Shown here: piece after piece, positions 37,061-45,928 of the stretch | How positions within the stretch are numbered: position 1 is the first letter of the stretch | How the letters are laid out: each line of letters starts with the position of its first letter | Made by a program: the position numbers and the translations under genes | Assembly: GCF_014190915.1 (NCBI RefSeq) | Contig: NZ_JACHVU010000005.1 | Coordinates: forward strand, 1 to 64,000 | Direction: 5' to 3' | DNA: 64,000 bases | Source of the DNA: Mycolicibacterium iranicum | GTDB lineage: Bacteria; Actinomycetota; Actinomycetes; Mycobacteriales; Mycobacteriaceae | Notes under the pieces: generated by a model | Database searches by the model: none | What the model was told of the DNA's origin: nothing | Seen by the model: the letters and a program-made list of their open reading frames with translations, nothing else

Positions 37061-38754
37061 TTCACCACATCCTCATATCGGTACTCGGTGTCGATGGCAC
37101 GGCCTGCGCGGTGCGCCTCCTCCTCGCGGCGACGCAACTCCACCCGTCGAATCTTGCCCGAAATGGTCTTGGGCAGTTCGAAGAATTCGACTCGGCGGAC
37201 CTTCAGATACGGCGCGAGGTGGTCGCGGGCATGCTCGAGGATCGCGCGGGCCGTCCGGTCGTCGGCCGCCCAGCCGTCGGCGAGTGCGATGTAGGCCTTG
37301 GGCACCGCCAGCCGGGTCGCATCGGGCTGCGGCACCACCGCGGCCTCCACGACGGCGGGGTGCTCGATGAGCACGCTTTCGAGCTCGAACGGCGACACCT
37401 TGTAATCGGAGCACTTGAAGACGTCGTCGGTGCGCCCGATGTAGGTGATGTAACCGTCCGCATCGCGGCTCGCCACGTCGCCGGTGTGGTAGTAGCCGTC
37501 ACGCATCACCAGCGCATTGCGCTCGTCGTCGCCGAGATACCCCGTCATCAGGTTCAACGGTTCGTCGTCCAGGACCAGGCAGATTTCGCCCTCGTCGGCG
37601 ACTTCTCCGGTGAGCGGATCGACCAGGACCACCGGCACCCCCGGCATCGGCCGGCCCATCGAACCGGGCTTGACCGGCTGGCCCGGGGTGTTGCCGACCT
37701 GCAGGGTGGTCTCGGTCTGGCCGAACCCGTCGCGGATCGTCAGGCCCCACGCCTGCTCGACAGCACTGATCACCTCCGGGTTGAGCGGCTCTCCGGCGCC
37801 AAGGACTTCGCGCAGCGCCTCCGGGCGGGGACCCAGATCGGACTGGATCAGCATCCGCCACACCGTCGGTGGTGCACAGAACGTGCTGACCCCGGCCCGC
37901 CGGATCTGATCGAGCAGCGCAGCCGCGTGGAAGCGGCCGTAGTTGTAGACGAAGATCGTCGCCTCGGCGATCCACGGCGCGAAGAAGCAGCTCCACGCGT
38001 GCTTGGCCCACCCCGGCGAACTGATCGCCAGATGCACGTCACCCGGTTTCACGCCGATCCAGGCCATCGTCGTCAAATGTCCGACGGGGTAGCTCACCTG
38101 CGAGTGCTCCACGAGCTTGGGTCTGCTGGTCGTGCCGGAGGTGAAGTACACCAGCAGCGGGTCCTCGACCGTGGTCTGCGCGGTGCAGGGCTCTGCGGGC
38201 GCCGAGTCGGCGTCGGCGTAGGCATGCCAGCCCGGCGCTGCGCCACCGACCACGATGCGCCCGTAGTCGCCCGGCACATCGTCGAACTTCACGACGTCGG
38301 ACGCGTTGGCGATGACGAACCGCGCGGCGCCCCGGCCGATCCGGTCCGACAGGTCGGCCGGCCCGAGCGCACCGGTCGTGGGCATGATGACCGCCCCCAG
38401 CTTGGCGACCGCCAGCATGGATTCCCACAACTCGACCTGGTTGCCCAGCATCAGAATGACTCGGTCGCCCTTGCGTACCCCGAGGGCGCGCAACCAGGCC
38501 GCGACCTGGTCTGAGCGCCGCGCCATCTGGTCGAACGTCACCGTCGTCTCGGCCCCGTCCTCCTCGACGATCCACAGCGCGACCCGTTCGTTGCCGCGGG
38601 CGATCGCGTCGAACCAGTCCGTCGCCCAGTTGAAGGTCCCCGTCAGCGACGGCCAGCGGAAGGTCTCCACAGCCGCGTCGTAGTCGGCCATGACCTCGAC
38701 GAGGTGGTCGCGCGCGTCGCGCAGGGCTTCGAACGGATCGGTGTCGGTCGCCAT
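37057..38754 (-). CDS. Acyl-CoA synthetase, medium-chain/acetyl-CoA-synthetase type
   Basis: A 565-residue ANL enzyme with P-loop [16 protein letters not shown] (near residue 190), [28 protein letters not shown] and catalytic Lys in [13 protein letters not shown]. The FKxSGYR-like hinge reads [12 protein letters not shown] at 38754 is chosen; the frame to 39027 extends antisense through the LuxR gene. Having two different ligases in one operon suggests they handle a set of related acids, with the divergent LuxR protein as likely regulator. Confidence 0.86.
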   Translation of the reverse strand: MATDTDPFEALRDARDHLVEVMADYDAAVETFRWPSLTGTFNWATDWFDAIARGNERVALWIVEEDGAETTVTFDQMARRSDQVAAWLRALGVRKGDRVILMLGNQVELWESMLAVAKLGAVIMPTTGALGPADLSDRIGRGAARFVIANASDVVKFDDVPGDYGRIVVGGAAPGWHAYADADSAPAEPCTAQTTVEDPLLVYFTSGTTSRPKLVEHSQVSYPVGHLTTMAWIGVKPGDVHLAISSPGWAKHAWSCFFAPWIAEATIFVYNYGRFHAAALLDQIRRAGVSTFCAPPTVWRMLIQSDLGPRPEALREVLGAGEPLNPEVISAVEQAWGLTIRDGFGQTETTLQVGNTPGQPVKPGSMGRPMPGVPVVLVDPLTGEVADEGEICLVLDDEPLNLMTGYLGDDERNALVMRDGYYHTGDVASRDADGYITYIGRTDDVFKCSDYKVSPFELESVLIEHPAVVEAAVVPQPDATRLAVPKAYIALADGWAADDRTARAILEHARDHLAPYLKVRRVEFFELPKTISGKIRRVELRRREEEAHRAGRAIDTEYRYEDVVK

Positions 38755-38815
38755 GACCAATAGGATCCAGGTCACAGTCGTCCGTTCGCCACCCCCGAAA
38801 GGAGGTGTTCTGCCG

Positions 38816-39658
38816 ATGTCGGCCAGACCGCCGCTGCTGCGTCCGCGGGACGGCGACGCCGTGCGCGCCGAATTGCGCCGGGTGTCGGTCCTCGGTGGCG
38901 TGCCGGTGATGTTCGGCGGCGAGGTGCACGCCGACACGCTGCTGATCACCGAGTACCACGGCGTGCGCACCGCCGGTCTGCGCGGCCTGGCCGTCCGATC
39001 CCATTCCGGCCTGGGCGGGGCGAGCATGGTCGCGGGACACCCGCTCGCGGTGGCCGACTATCGCCACGCGTCGTCGATCACCCACGACTACGACGGACCC
39101 GTCCTGTCCGAGGGGATCCAATCGGTGCTGGCGGTCCCGGTGCTCGTCGACGGCCGTACGAGGGCGATGCTCTACGGCGCGTACCGCAGCGCGGCACCCT
39201 TCGGGGGTCGCGCAGCCGACCTCGTGGTGGAATCCGCGCGCCGGCTCAGCGAGGAACTGCGCGTCCGCGACGAGGTGGATCGCAGGCTGCGACTGCGCGA
39301 CGCCGACCTCGCCAACACCGGCGGGGGAGTCGGCGCCGAGCACATCCGCGAGGTGCATGCCGAGCTCCGGCGACTGGCGGTGACGGCGCCCGTGGAGATA
39401 CGGGAGCGCCTCCAGGCGATGGCAGACAAGCTCGCCGGTTCCGCGGACCGATCGACGCCGCCCGTCGCGTTGGCTCCGCGCGAGCTCGACGTCCTCGCGC
39501 AGGTGGCGCTGGGGTGCAGCAATGCCGAGGCTGCGGACCGCCTGTCGCTCAGGCCCGAGACCGTCAAGAGCTATCTGCGCAGCGCGGCAACCAAACTCGG
39601 GACCCGCACCCGGTACGAATCGGTGACCAGGGCCCGGCGGCTGGGCTTGCTCCCCTGA
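38816..39658 (+). CDS. GAF-domain LuxR-type transcriptional regulator
   Basis: A 280-residue protein. A GAF-like sensor covers about residues 15-145 (LRGLAVRSHSGLGGASMVAG, IQSVLAVPVLVDG). A coil follows, then a C-terminal LuxR HTH (about 222-280, LAPRELDVLAQVALGCSNAE, TVKSYLRSAATKLGTRTR). It is divergent from the ligase operon with 61 bases between starts. The ribosome site AAAGGAGGTG is an almost full anti-SD match. The ligand may be an acyl-CoA or aromatic acid (inference). Confidence 0.87.
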   Translation: MSARPPLLRPRDGDAVRAELRRVSVLGGVPVMFGGEVHADTLLITEYHGVRTAGLRGLAVRSHSGLGGASMVAGHPLAVADYRHASSITHDYDGPVLSEGIQSVLAVPVLVDGRTRAMLYGAYRSAAPFGGRAADLVVESARRLSEELRVRDEVDRRLRLRDADLANTGGGVGAEHIREVHAELRRLAVTAPVEIRERLQAMADKLAGSADRSTPPVALAPRELDVLAQVALGCSNAEAADRLSLRPETVKSYLRSAATKLGTRTRYESVTRARRLGLLP

Positions 39659-39663
39659 CGTGC

Positions 39664-39700
39664 AAAGGGGCACCTCCCGGGGGATAGGAGGTGCCCCTTT
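39664..39700. terminator. Bidirectional intrinsic terminator
   Basis: AAAGGGGCACCTCC (39664-39677) and GGAGGTGCCCCTTT (39687-39700) form a perfect 14-bp stem around nine bases, with T/A ends on both strands. It lies between the converging LuxR and secreted-protein genes. Confidence 0.93.
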
Positions 39701-39715
39701 GGGTCTCGGGTCCGT

Positions 39716-40009
39716 CTAGCGGATGTCGACGTAGTAGACCTTGCCCGTGATCGTCTGCTGCTGGCTGCTGTCGTCGCCCTGAATGGTCGAGCGGATGTCG
39801 CCGCCGGGGTTCACGCCCACGACCGTGGCCTGCGAAAGGGGTGTCCCCGAGGGATTGTTGACGACCACACGATTGCCGTCGGCCTCGAGCTGGCTGATGG
39901 TGCTCTGCGCGTCACCGACCGACGGCGCGGCCAGTGCCGGGGTGGCCAGGCCGACGAAGGCTCCGGCCAGGGTGGCGGCGGCGGCGGTGGCGATGGTGAG
40001 GTTCTTCAT
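39716..40009 (-). CDS. Small secreted protein, paralogue 2
   Basis: 97 residues with a signal peptide (MKNLTIATAAAATLAGAF to ALAAP, cleavage near residue 28). The mature part has the same pattern as paralogue 1: TISQLEADGNRVVVNNPSGT, PLSQATVVGV, and an ending of VYYVDIR. It lacks Cys. The two genes flank the ligase/LuxR group on the same strand. A GGGTTAAACCC palindrome (40013-40023) lies directly before the ATG. Function unknown. Confidence 0.82.
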   Translation of the reverse strand: MKNLTIATAAAATLAGAFVGLATPALAAPSVGDAQSTISQLEADGNRVVVNNPSGTPLSQATVVGVNPGGDIRSTIQGDDSSQQQTITGKVYYVDIR

Positions 40010-40012
40010 GCT

Positions 40013-40023
40013 GGGTTAAACCC
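40013..40023. promoter_or_regulatory. 11-bp palindrome at the secreted-protein start
   Basis: GGGTTAAACCC is symmetrical around its central base and lies three bases upstream of the minus-strand ATG at 40009. There is no good ribosome site here, so it may be an operator or leader element affecting translation. Confidence 0.4.
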
Positions 40024-40156
40024 GTGAGCGTGCGAACACATTTCACTTGGCAGGATTTGGATGTCGGTTGGCAGGAATCGATCTGGGGGATAACCGGTAG
40101 AAGCGATGGCCGCCAGCGCCGATGACGGTCGGCGTCCGAGGCGCAAGGGTGTGTCC

Positions 40157-40981
40157 ATGAGCTTTCTCACCACGGCCGACGGCACGGACATCTTCTACAA
40201 GGACTGGGGCTCCGGGCAGCCGATCGTCTTCAGCCACGGCTGGCCGCTGTCCTCCGATGACTGGGACAACCAGATGCTGTTCTTCCTGCAGCAGGGCTAC
40301 CGCGTCATCGCCCACGACCGTCGCGGGCACGGACGGTCGACCCAGACGCCCGGGGGTCACGATCTCGACCACTACGCCGACGATCTCGCGGCGCTGGTCG
40401 AGCACCTCGATCTGCGCGACGCCGTCCACATCGGCCATTCGACCGGCGGTGGGGAAGTGGTCCGCTACCTGGCGCGCCACGGTGAGCGGCGGGTGTCGAA
40501 GGCCGCCCTGATCAGTGCCGTGCCGCCGCTGATGGTGCGCACCGACGCCAATCCCGAGGGACTGCCCAAAGCCGTGTTCGACGATCTCCAGGCACAACTG
40601 GCCGCCAACCGGTCGGTGTTCTACCGCGAGCTGGCGGCCGGCCCGTTCTACGGATTCAACCGCCCGGGGGTGGAGCCACAGGAAGCCATCGTCGAGAACT
40701 GGTGGCGCCAGGGCATGATGGGCGACGCGTACTCCCACTACGACGGAATCGTGGCGTTCTCGCAGACCGACTTCACCGAGGACCTCAAACAGATCACGGT
40801 GCCGGTGCTCGTGATGCACAGTGAGGACGACCAAATCGTGCCCTACGTCGCGGCCGGGCCGAAATCGGCGCAGCTGCTGAGGAACGCAACCTTGAAGACC
40901 TACACGGACTTTCCGCACGGGATGCCCACCACCCACGCCGAGGTGGTCAACGCCGAACTGCTCGCTTTCCTGAAGGGATAG
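40157..40981 (+). CDS. Alpha/beta hydrolase, non-heme chloroperoxidase/arylesterase type
   Basis: A 274-residue enzyme with the subgroup's hallmarks: [28 protein letters not shown], nucleophile Ser in [15 protein letters not shown] (near residue 96) and the catalytic His in the [12 protein letters not shown] region. Such enzymes are esterases or lactonases with promiscuous perhydrolase activity. ATG at 40157 follows AAGGGTG; an ATG at 40106 would add 17 Arg-rich residues. The DUF1348 gene follows after four bases, so they form an operon. Confidence 0.86.
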   Translation: MSFLTTADGTDIFYKDWGSGQPIVFSHGWPLSSDDWDNQMLFFLQQGYRVIAHDRRGHGRSTQTPGGHDLDHYADDLAALVEHLDLRDAVHIGHSTGGGEVVRYLARHGERRVSKAALISAVPPLMVRTDANPEGLPKAVFDDLQAQLAANRSVFYRELAAGPFYGFNRPGVEPQEAIVENWWRQGMMGDAYSHYDGIVAFSQTDFTEDLKQITVPVLVMHSEDDQIVPYVAAGPKSAQLLRNATLKTYTDFPHGMPTTHAEVVNAELLAFLKG

Positions 40982-40985
40982 ACCC

Positions 40986-41447
40986 ATGACTCTGGCACCG
41001 CCGTTCACCCAAGACACCGCCCTCGCGAAGGTTCGTGCGGGCGAGGATCTCTGGAACACGAGGGATCCGCGGCGCGTGGCGCAGGCCTACACGCCGGACA
41101 GCTGGTGGCGTAACCGGTCCGAATTCCTCACCGGCCGTGCGGAGATCGAGCGGTTCCTGACGGCCAAGTGGGAGAGGGAACTCGAGTACCGGCTGATCAA
41201 GGAGCTGTGGGTGTACGGTGACGAGCGCATCGCCGTGCGGTTCGCCTACGAGTACCACGACGCCGCCGGTCAGTGGTTCCGCGCGTACGGCAACGAGAAC
41301 TGGCAGTTCGACGCCGACGGCCTGATGGCGGCGCGGCATGCCAGCATCAACGACGTGGCCATCGGAGAGAACGACCGCCTCTTCCACTGGGATCGCGGCG
41401 GGCCCCGCCCCGCCGACCATCCCGGCCTCACCGACCTGGGGCTCTAG
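40986..41447 (+). CDS. DUF1348 / NTF2-like protein
   Basis: A 153-residue protein with the DUF1348 signature ([20 protein letters not shown] near residue 23, [19 protein letters not shown] near 52, ending [12 protein letters not shown]). The fold is SnoaL/NTF2-like; function unknown, although it often accompanies small-molecule hydrolases, as here. It is four bases after the hydrolase stop. Confidence 0.85.
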   Translation: MTLAPPFTQDTALAKVRAGEDLWNTRDPRRVAQAYTPDSWWRNRSEFLTGRAEIERFLTAKWERELEYRLIKELWVYGDERIAVRFAYEYHDAAGQWFRAYGNENWQFDADGLMAARHASINDVAIGENDRLFHWDRGGPRPADHPGLTDLGL

Positions 41448-41455
41448 AACTCGGG

Positions 41456-42460
41456 TCAGCGCGGCAGGGCGATCGAGCCCAGATACGGGCCGCCGATGCT
41501 GCCGAGCCACAGCCGGTCCGCCGACTCGACGAGGCCCGTCGCCATGCTGAACCGCGGATGCCGCATGGTGACGCCGGCGACCGCGGCGCCGGTGTCGGGG
41601 TCGAACGCGACGGCCCACACCACGGCCTTGGCGCTCGGTTGCAGCCGTTTCGGCAACCGCCACAGCATCTTTCGAAGCACGGCGGGCCGGGCGGCGAGCC
41701 GATCGGCCAGCGGGTTGGCCGGGGTCACCATCGCGCACCAGATGCGGCCGTCGGCACCCGTGGACAGGTTGTCGGGCATGGCGGGCAGATGGACCGCCAA
41801 CGGGGTCACCGATCCCGCCTGAGGCCCGGTCAACCAGTACTTCGACAGCCGACGGCCCTGTGTCTCGGCGAACACCAGCGCCGTGCCGTCGGCCGTCGGG
41901 GTGACGCCGTTGGCGAAGTACAGCCCGTCCACGACCGTCGTCACGGTTCCGTCGGCATCGAGGCGGTGCAGCGCCCCGCGCGGGCGTGCCTCGAGAATGG
42001 CTCCGAGGTAGCGGTCGATGGTGAAGGCACTGGTGGACTCGGTGAAATAGATTGCACCGTCCGACGTTTGAGTGACATTGGAGCAGAAGATCAGCTGCCG
42101 GCCGCGGATCGAGGTCACCAGCGGCTCGATACGTCCCGTCGTGGTGTCCAGGGCGAGCAGCCCCCGTGGGCTGTCGCAGATGAGCAGCCGGCCGTCGCGC
42201 GCGAACCCCAGACCCAGTGGGCGGCCGCCCGTGTTGGCGATCACCTCGGGCGCGGTGCCGTCCGGTTGCAGCCGCACGATGCCGCCGTCGCGCGCCCCGG
42301 TCCAGAGGTAGCCCTCCGCGTCGACGACGACGTCCTCGGGCTCGCCGCCCGGGATCGCCACCAGGGTCAGGGCGGCGGGCCCGAAGTCGGGGAGGGGCTC
42401 GACGGGCGGCGCCTGCCATCGCGCCGGGTCGATCGGTGGTATCTGCGAACGGCGGGTCAT
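41456..42460 (-). CDS. SMP-30/strictosidine-synthase-like beta-propeller lactonase
   Basis: A 334-residue six-bladed propeller protein. Repeated blade motifs include PEDVVVDAEGYLWTGARDGG, GRPLGLGFARDGRLLICDS and YFANGVTPTADGTALVFAET. It belongs to the calcium-dependent gluconolactonase/strictosidine synthase-like group; as a bacterial member it most likely hydrolyses a lactone or ester. Its ATG overlaps the TetR stop (ATGA), so it is translated with the regulator. Confidence 0.82.
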   Translation of the reverse strand: MTRRSQIPPIDPARWQAPPVEPLPDFGPAALTLVAIPGGEPEDVVVDAEGYLWTGARDGGIVRLQPDGTAPEVIANTGGRPLGLGFARDGRLLICDSPRGLLALDTTTGRIEPLVTSIRGRQLIFCSNVTQTSDGAIYFTESTSAFTIDRYLGAILEARPRGALHRLDADGTVTTVVDGLYFANGVTPTADGTALVFAETQGRRLSKYWLTGPQAGSVTPLAVHLPAMPDNLSTGADGRIWCAMVTPANPLADRLAARPAVLRKMLWRLPKRLQPSAKAVVWAVAFDPDTGAAVAGVTMRHPRFSMATGLVESADRLWLGSIGGPYLGSIALPR

Positions 42461-43038
42461 CGCGTCGACGGTAACCCGCGGGGGTCACCCGAACCAGACC
42501 CGCCCGGCCACCCGGTCAGGGCGAGGTCGGCGAGTGCGTGCAGATCGGCGCGGCTCGCGCCGCTGCGCGCCTGGACCGCCAATCCCTGGCACACGGCCGC
42601 GATCCACCGCGCCAGCAACAGGGTGTCCGCGCCAGGCAGTTCGTCGTGGGCGGCGGCGAAGCGTTCGGCGAGCCGGTGCACGTCGGCATCGCGCAGTGCG
42701 GCCAGGCCCGGGGCATCGCCGACGAGCAGACAGCCCCGTGGCTCACCGCTGACCGCATCGGCGGCGCCGTGCACCATCGCCTCGGCAACGCGGCGGGCCG
42801 TCGGCTCCTGGAGCGCCCGGTTCGCGTAGCCGCCGGGGCCCGCGGCGTAGCGCCGAGTCGCCCGCTCGAACAACTGCTCCTTCGACCCGAATTCGGCATA
42901 GATGCTGCGCCGGTTGACCCCCGTGGCGGCAGTCACGTCGGAGATGGAGACGCCGTCGAAGCCGCGCGCCCAGAACAGCCTCATCGCCGCGTGCTCGACC
43001 GTCTCGGGATCGAACTCGCGCGGTCGTCCGACCGCCAT
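42457..43038 (-). CDS. TetR-family transcriptional regulator
   Basis: A 193-residue regulator with HTH GVSISDVTAATGVNRRSIYA (about residues 29-48) and an AcrR-like C-terminal domain. It is divergent from the SDR gene and coupled to the SMP-30 gene, so it probably controls both. Start ATG at 43038 follows the conserved MAVGRPREFDPE pattern. Confidence 0.87.
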   Translation of the reverse strand: MAVGRPREFDPETVEHAAMRLFWARGFDGVSISDVTAATGVNRRSIYAEFGSKEQLFERATRRYAAGPGGYANRALQEPTARRVAEAMVHGAADAVSGEPRGCLLVGDAPGLAALRDADVHRLAERFAAAHDELPGADTLLLARWIAAVCQGLAVQARSGASRADLHALADLALTGWPGGSGSGDPRGLPSTR

Positions 43039-43102
43039 CGCGCACCGCCTTCGTCTGAACGGGAATGAAACGGGCCCGCTGAGGCCTTTGAGGTGAGGAT
43101 AC

Positions 43103-43128
43103 TTAGTAACAATCCGGTTCGTATCTAA
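43103..43128. promoter_or_regulatory. Candidate operator between TetR and SDR genes
   Basis: TTAGTAAC (43103-43110) and GTATCTAA (43121-43128) form an imperfect inverted repeat in the most A+T-rich part of the divergent gap. A nested AAC-6-GTT is also present. It is a fair candidate for the adjacent TetR protein. Confidence 0.45.
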
Positions 43129-43143
43129 CGAGAGGCCACCACG

Positions 43144-43893
43144 ATGAGCACGACACCGCTGTCTGAACGCCGAGCCCTGGTCACCGGAGGTTCCCGGGGA
43201 ATCGGCGCAGAGATCGTCCGTCGGCTGGCGGCCGACGGCGCCGCAGTGGCGTTCACGTACGCCGCCGCGTCCGCCGACGCCGAAGCATTGGTGGCCGACA
43301 TCGAGTCGCGCGGCGGCACGGCGTCGGCGATCCGGGCCGACGCGGCCGACCCGGCGCAGATCGCGGCCGCGGTCGACGAGGCCGCCGACCGACTCGGCGG
43401 CCTCGACGTGCTGGTGAACAACGCCGGGATCGGGCATTTCTCGGCGTTCGAGGACACCACCGCCGAGCAGTACGACCGCCTGATCGCCGTCAACGTCAAC
43501 GGGGTCTACTGGGCGTCGCGATACGCACTCGCGCATCTCGGCGACGGCTCGCGGATCATCAACATCGGCAGCATCAACGCCGATCGCGTGCCCGGCCCCG
43601 GCATCACTGCGTACGCGATGACCAAAGGTGCGGTGTCGTCGCTGACCCGCGGGCTCGCCCGCGAACTCGGTCCCCGCGGGATCACGGTCAACAACGTCCA
43701 GCCGGGGCCGATCAACACTGATCTGAACCCCGAGGACAGCGAGTTCGCCGAAGGCCTCAAGGCTCAGGTGGTTGCGCTCGGCCGGTACGGCCACCCGCGG
43801 GATGTCGCCGCCGTCGTCAGCTTCCTCGCCGGCTCCGAATCGGGATTCGTCACCGGCGCGAACTGGAATGTCGACGGCGGCTTCACCGCCTAG
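43144..43893 (+). CDS. Short-chain dehydrogenase/reductase, 3-oxoacyl-ACP-reductase type
   Basis: A 249-residue classical SDR. The NADP site is VTGGSRGIGAEIVRR (near residue 13), NNAG is present, and the catalytic Ser-Tyr-Lys set is in IGSINADRV and YAMTKG. It ends with the family's NWNVDGGF. The substrate cannot be assigned; by context it may work with the lactonase under the divergent TetR. GAGAGG precedes the ATG. Confidence 0.88.
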   Translation: MSTTPLSERRALVTGGSRGIGAEIVRRLAADGAAVAFTYAAASADAEALVADIESRGGTASAIRADAADPAQIAAAVDEAADRLGGLDVLVNNAGIGHFSAFEDTTAEQYDRLIAVNVNGVYWASRYALAHLGDGSRIINIGSINADRVPGPGITAYAMTKGAVSSLTRGLARELGPRGITVNNVQPGPINTDLNPEDSEFAEGLKAQVVALGRYGHPRDVAAVVSFLAGSESGFVTGANWNVDGGFTA

Positions 43894-43896
43894 GGC

Positions 43897-45288
43897 CTAC
43901 ATCCGGGCGGACGCCTCGGTGAGGACGTTGCGCAGGATGTCGTGGATCGCGTCGAACTCGGCCTGTCCGCTGATCAGCGGCGGGGCCAGCTGGACGACCG
44001 GGTCGCCGCGGTCGTCGGCGCGGCAGTACAGGCCCGCTTCGAACAGCGCCGGTGTCAGGAAGCCGCGCAGGAGTCGCTCGCACTCGTCGTCGTTGAACGT
44101 CTCCTTGGTGGCTTTGTCCTTGACCAACTCGATGCCGTAGAAGAAGCCCTCGCCGCGGACGTCACCGACGATCGGGATGTCGTTGAGCTTTTCGAGCGTG
44201 GCCCGGAACGCCGGGGCGTTCTGCTTGACGTGGTCGTTGATGCCTTCGCGCTCGAAGATGTCGAGGTTGGCCAGTGCGACCGCCGCCGAGACGGGATGGC
44301 CGCCGAAGGTGTAGCCGTGACCGAACACCGTCTGCCCGTCGTTGAACGGCTCGAACAGCCGGTCGCTGGCGATCATCGCGCCGATCGGCGAGTACCCCGA
44401 CGTCAGACCCTTCGCGCACGTGATGATGTCCGGGGTGTAGCCGAAGTCGTTGCAGGCGAACATCGATCCGATGCGGCCGTAGGCGCAGATCACCTCGTCG
44501 GAGACCAGCAGTACGTCGTACTCGTCGCAGATCTCGCGCACCCGCTCGAAATATCCGGGCGGGGGCGGGAAGCAGCCGCCGGCATTCTGCACCGGTTCGA
44601 GGAACACGGCGGCGACGGTATCGGGTCCTTCGAACTCGATCGCCTCGGCGATCCGGTCGGCGCAGTACCGGCCGAATGCCTTGGGGTCTGTGCTGAATTG
44701 CTCAGGGGCGCGGTAGAAGTTGGTGTTGGGCACGCGGAAGCCGCCGGGAGTCGGCGGGTCGAAGGGCGCCTTGAAGGTCGGGATGCCGGTGATGGCCAGC
44801 GCGCCCTGCGGTGTGCCGTGGTAGGCGATGGACCGGGAGATCACCTTGTACTTGCCGGGCTTGCCGGTCAGCTTGAAGTACTGCTTGGCCAGCTTCCAGG
44901 CGCTTTCGACGGCCTCGCCGCCGCCGGTGGTGAAGAACACCCGGTTGAGATCGCCCGGCGCGTAGCCGGCGATCCGTTCCGCGAGCTCGATGGCGGGGGG
45001 CGTGGCGAAGGACCACAGCGGGAAGAAGGCCAGCGACTCGGCCTGCTTGGCGGCGACCTCGGCGAGCTCGGCGCGGCCGTGCCCGACCTGGACGACGAAC
45101 AGGCCCGACAGCCCGTCGATGTACCTGTTGCCGTTGCTGTCCCAGATATGGACACCCTCGCCGCGGGTGATGATCGTCGGCGTGATGCCTTCGCCGTGTC
45201 GGGCGAAATGGCCCCACAGGTGGCGGTCGGCCTTCACGCCGAGGTCGCCGGTGGGGGGCGCTTCGTTGGTTTCGGAAATTATTGTCAT
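43897..45288 (-). CDS. Class III aminotransferase (omega-amino acid/diamine type)
   Basis: A 463-residue fold-type I PLP enzyme. The PLP Lys is in ITCAKGLTSGYSPIG, the cofactor Asp in LLVSDEVICAYGR, and the phosphate site in TTGGGEAVESAWK. The group transfers terminal amino groups of putrescine, GABA, beta-alanine or similar to pyruvate or 2-oxoglutarate. ATG at 45288 is chosen as it overlaps the Lrp stop (ATGA). It matches the Rv3329 position. Together with the aldehyde dehydrogenase and permease it suggests diamine use. Confidence 0.88.
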   Translation of the reverse strand: MTIISETNEAPPTGDLGVKADRHLWGHFARHGEGITPTIITRGEGVHIWDSNGNRYIDGLSGLFVVQVGHGRAELAEVAAKQAESLAFFPLWSFATPPAIELAERIAGYAPGDLNRVFFTTGGGEAVESAWKLAKQYFKLTGKPGKYKVISRSIAYHGTPQGALAITGIPTFKAPFDPPTPGGFRVPNTNFYRAPEQFSTDPKAFGRYCADRIAEAIEFEGPDTVAAVFLEPVQNAGGCFPPPPGYFERVREICDEYDVLLVSDEVICAYGRIGSMFACNDFGYTPDIITCAKGLTSGYSPIGAMIASDRLFEPFNDGQTVFGHGYTFGGHPVSAAVALANLDIFEREGINDHVKQNAPAFRATLEKLNDIPIVGDVRGEGFFYGIELVKDKATKETFNDDECERLLRGFLTPALFEAGLYCRADDRGDPVVQLAPPLISGQAEFDAIHDILRNVLTEASARM

Positions 45289-45806
45289 CGGGTACCCCAA
45301 TTGTATTGCTGCTTAACAAGTTTCAGATAGACAAGGGTTTCGGTGGATATCACTCCCGGTAGCGCGCGGATCTGGGTGTTGAGAAGTTCGAGGAGGCTGT
45401 CGTCGTCCTCGCAGACCACCTCGACGATGGCGTCGAACGAGCCGGCGGTGAGGACGACGTAGTCGACCGATTCCATCTCGGCGAGCTTCTGGGCGATCTT
45501 GGTGGTGTCGCCGGTGCAGCGGATGCCGATCATGGCCTGGCGGGCGAAGCCGAGCTGCATGGGATCGGTGACGGCCACGATCTGCATGACACCGGCGTCG
45601 ACCATGCGCTGGACGCGCTGGCGTACGGCGGCCTCCGACAGGCCGACCGCCTTGCCGATGCCCGCATACGAGCGCCGACCGTCCTGCTGCAGCTTCTCGA
45701 TGATCGCTTTGGACAGTTCGTCGAGCTGGAACGCAGCGCCGGGACGAGACTGGTTGACGCGGAAGGAGACGGGGCCGACGGCATGCGGTAACCCGGGGTT
45801 AGCCAT
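45285..45806 (-). CDS. Lrp/AsnC-family transcriptional regulator
   Basis: About 173 residues: a short Gly/Pro-rich start, an N-terminal HTH (SYAGIGKAVGLSEAAVRQRV near residue 46) and a C-terminal RAM ligand domain (VDYVVLTAGSFDAIVEV). It is coupled to the aminotransferase it precedes and divergent from the aldehyde dehydrogenase, so it likely senses an amino acid or amine and controls both. ATG at 45806 is chosen; ATTGTG at 45814-45819 (CACAAT on its strand) suggests a leaderless message. Confidence 0.86.
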   Translation of the reverse strand: MANPGLPHAVGPVSFRVNQSRPGAAFQLDELSKAIIEKLQQDGRRSYAGIGKAVGLSEAAVRQRVQRMVDAGVMQIVAVTDPMQLGFARQAMIGIRCTGDTTKIAQKLAEMESVDYVVLTAGSFDAIVEVVCEDDDSLLELLNTQIRALPGVISTETLVYLKLVKQQYNWGTR

Positions 45807-45928
45807 GCCAGAGATTGTGCACGGAATCCGTCGTGGCAAGCAACCATGACGGCGAAATCAATTGTTCGAGCCATCTGTGGGTGCGGTATGCGTAGCTTTG
45901 GCGCAGTGCGCGCGATAGCGTTGCCCCT

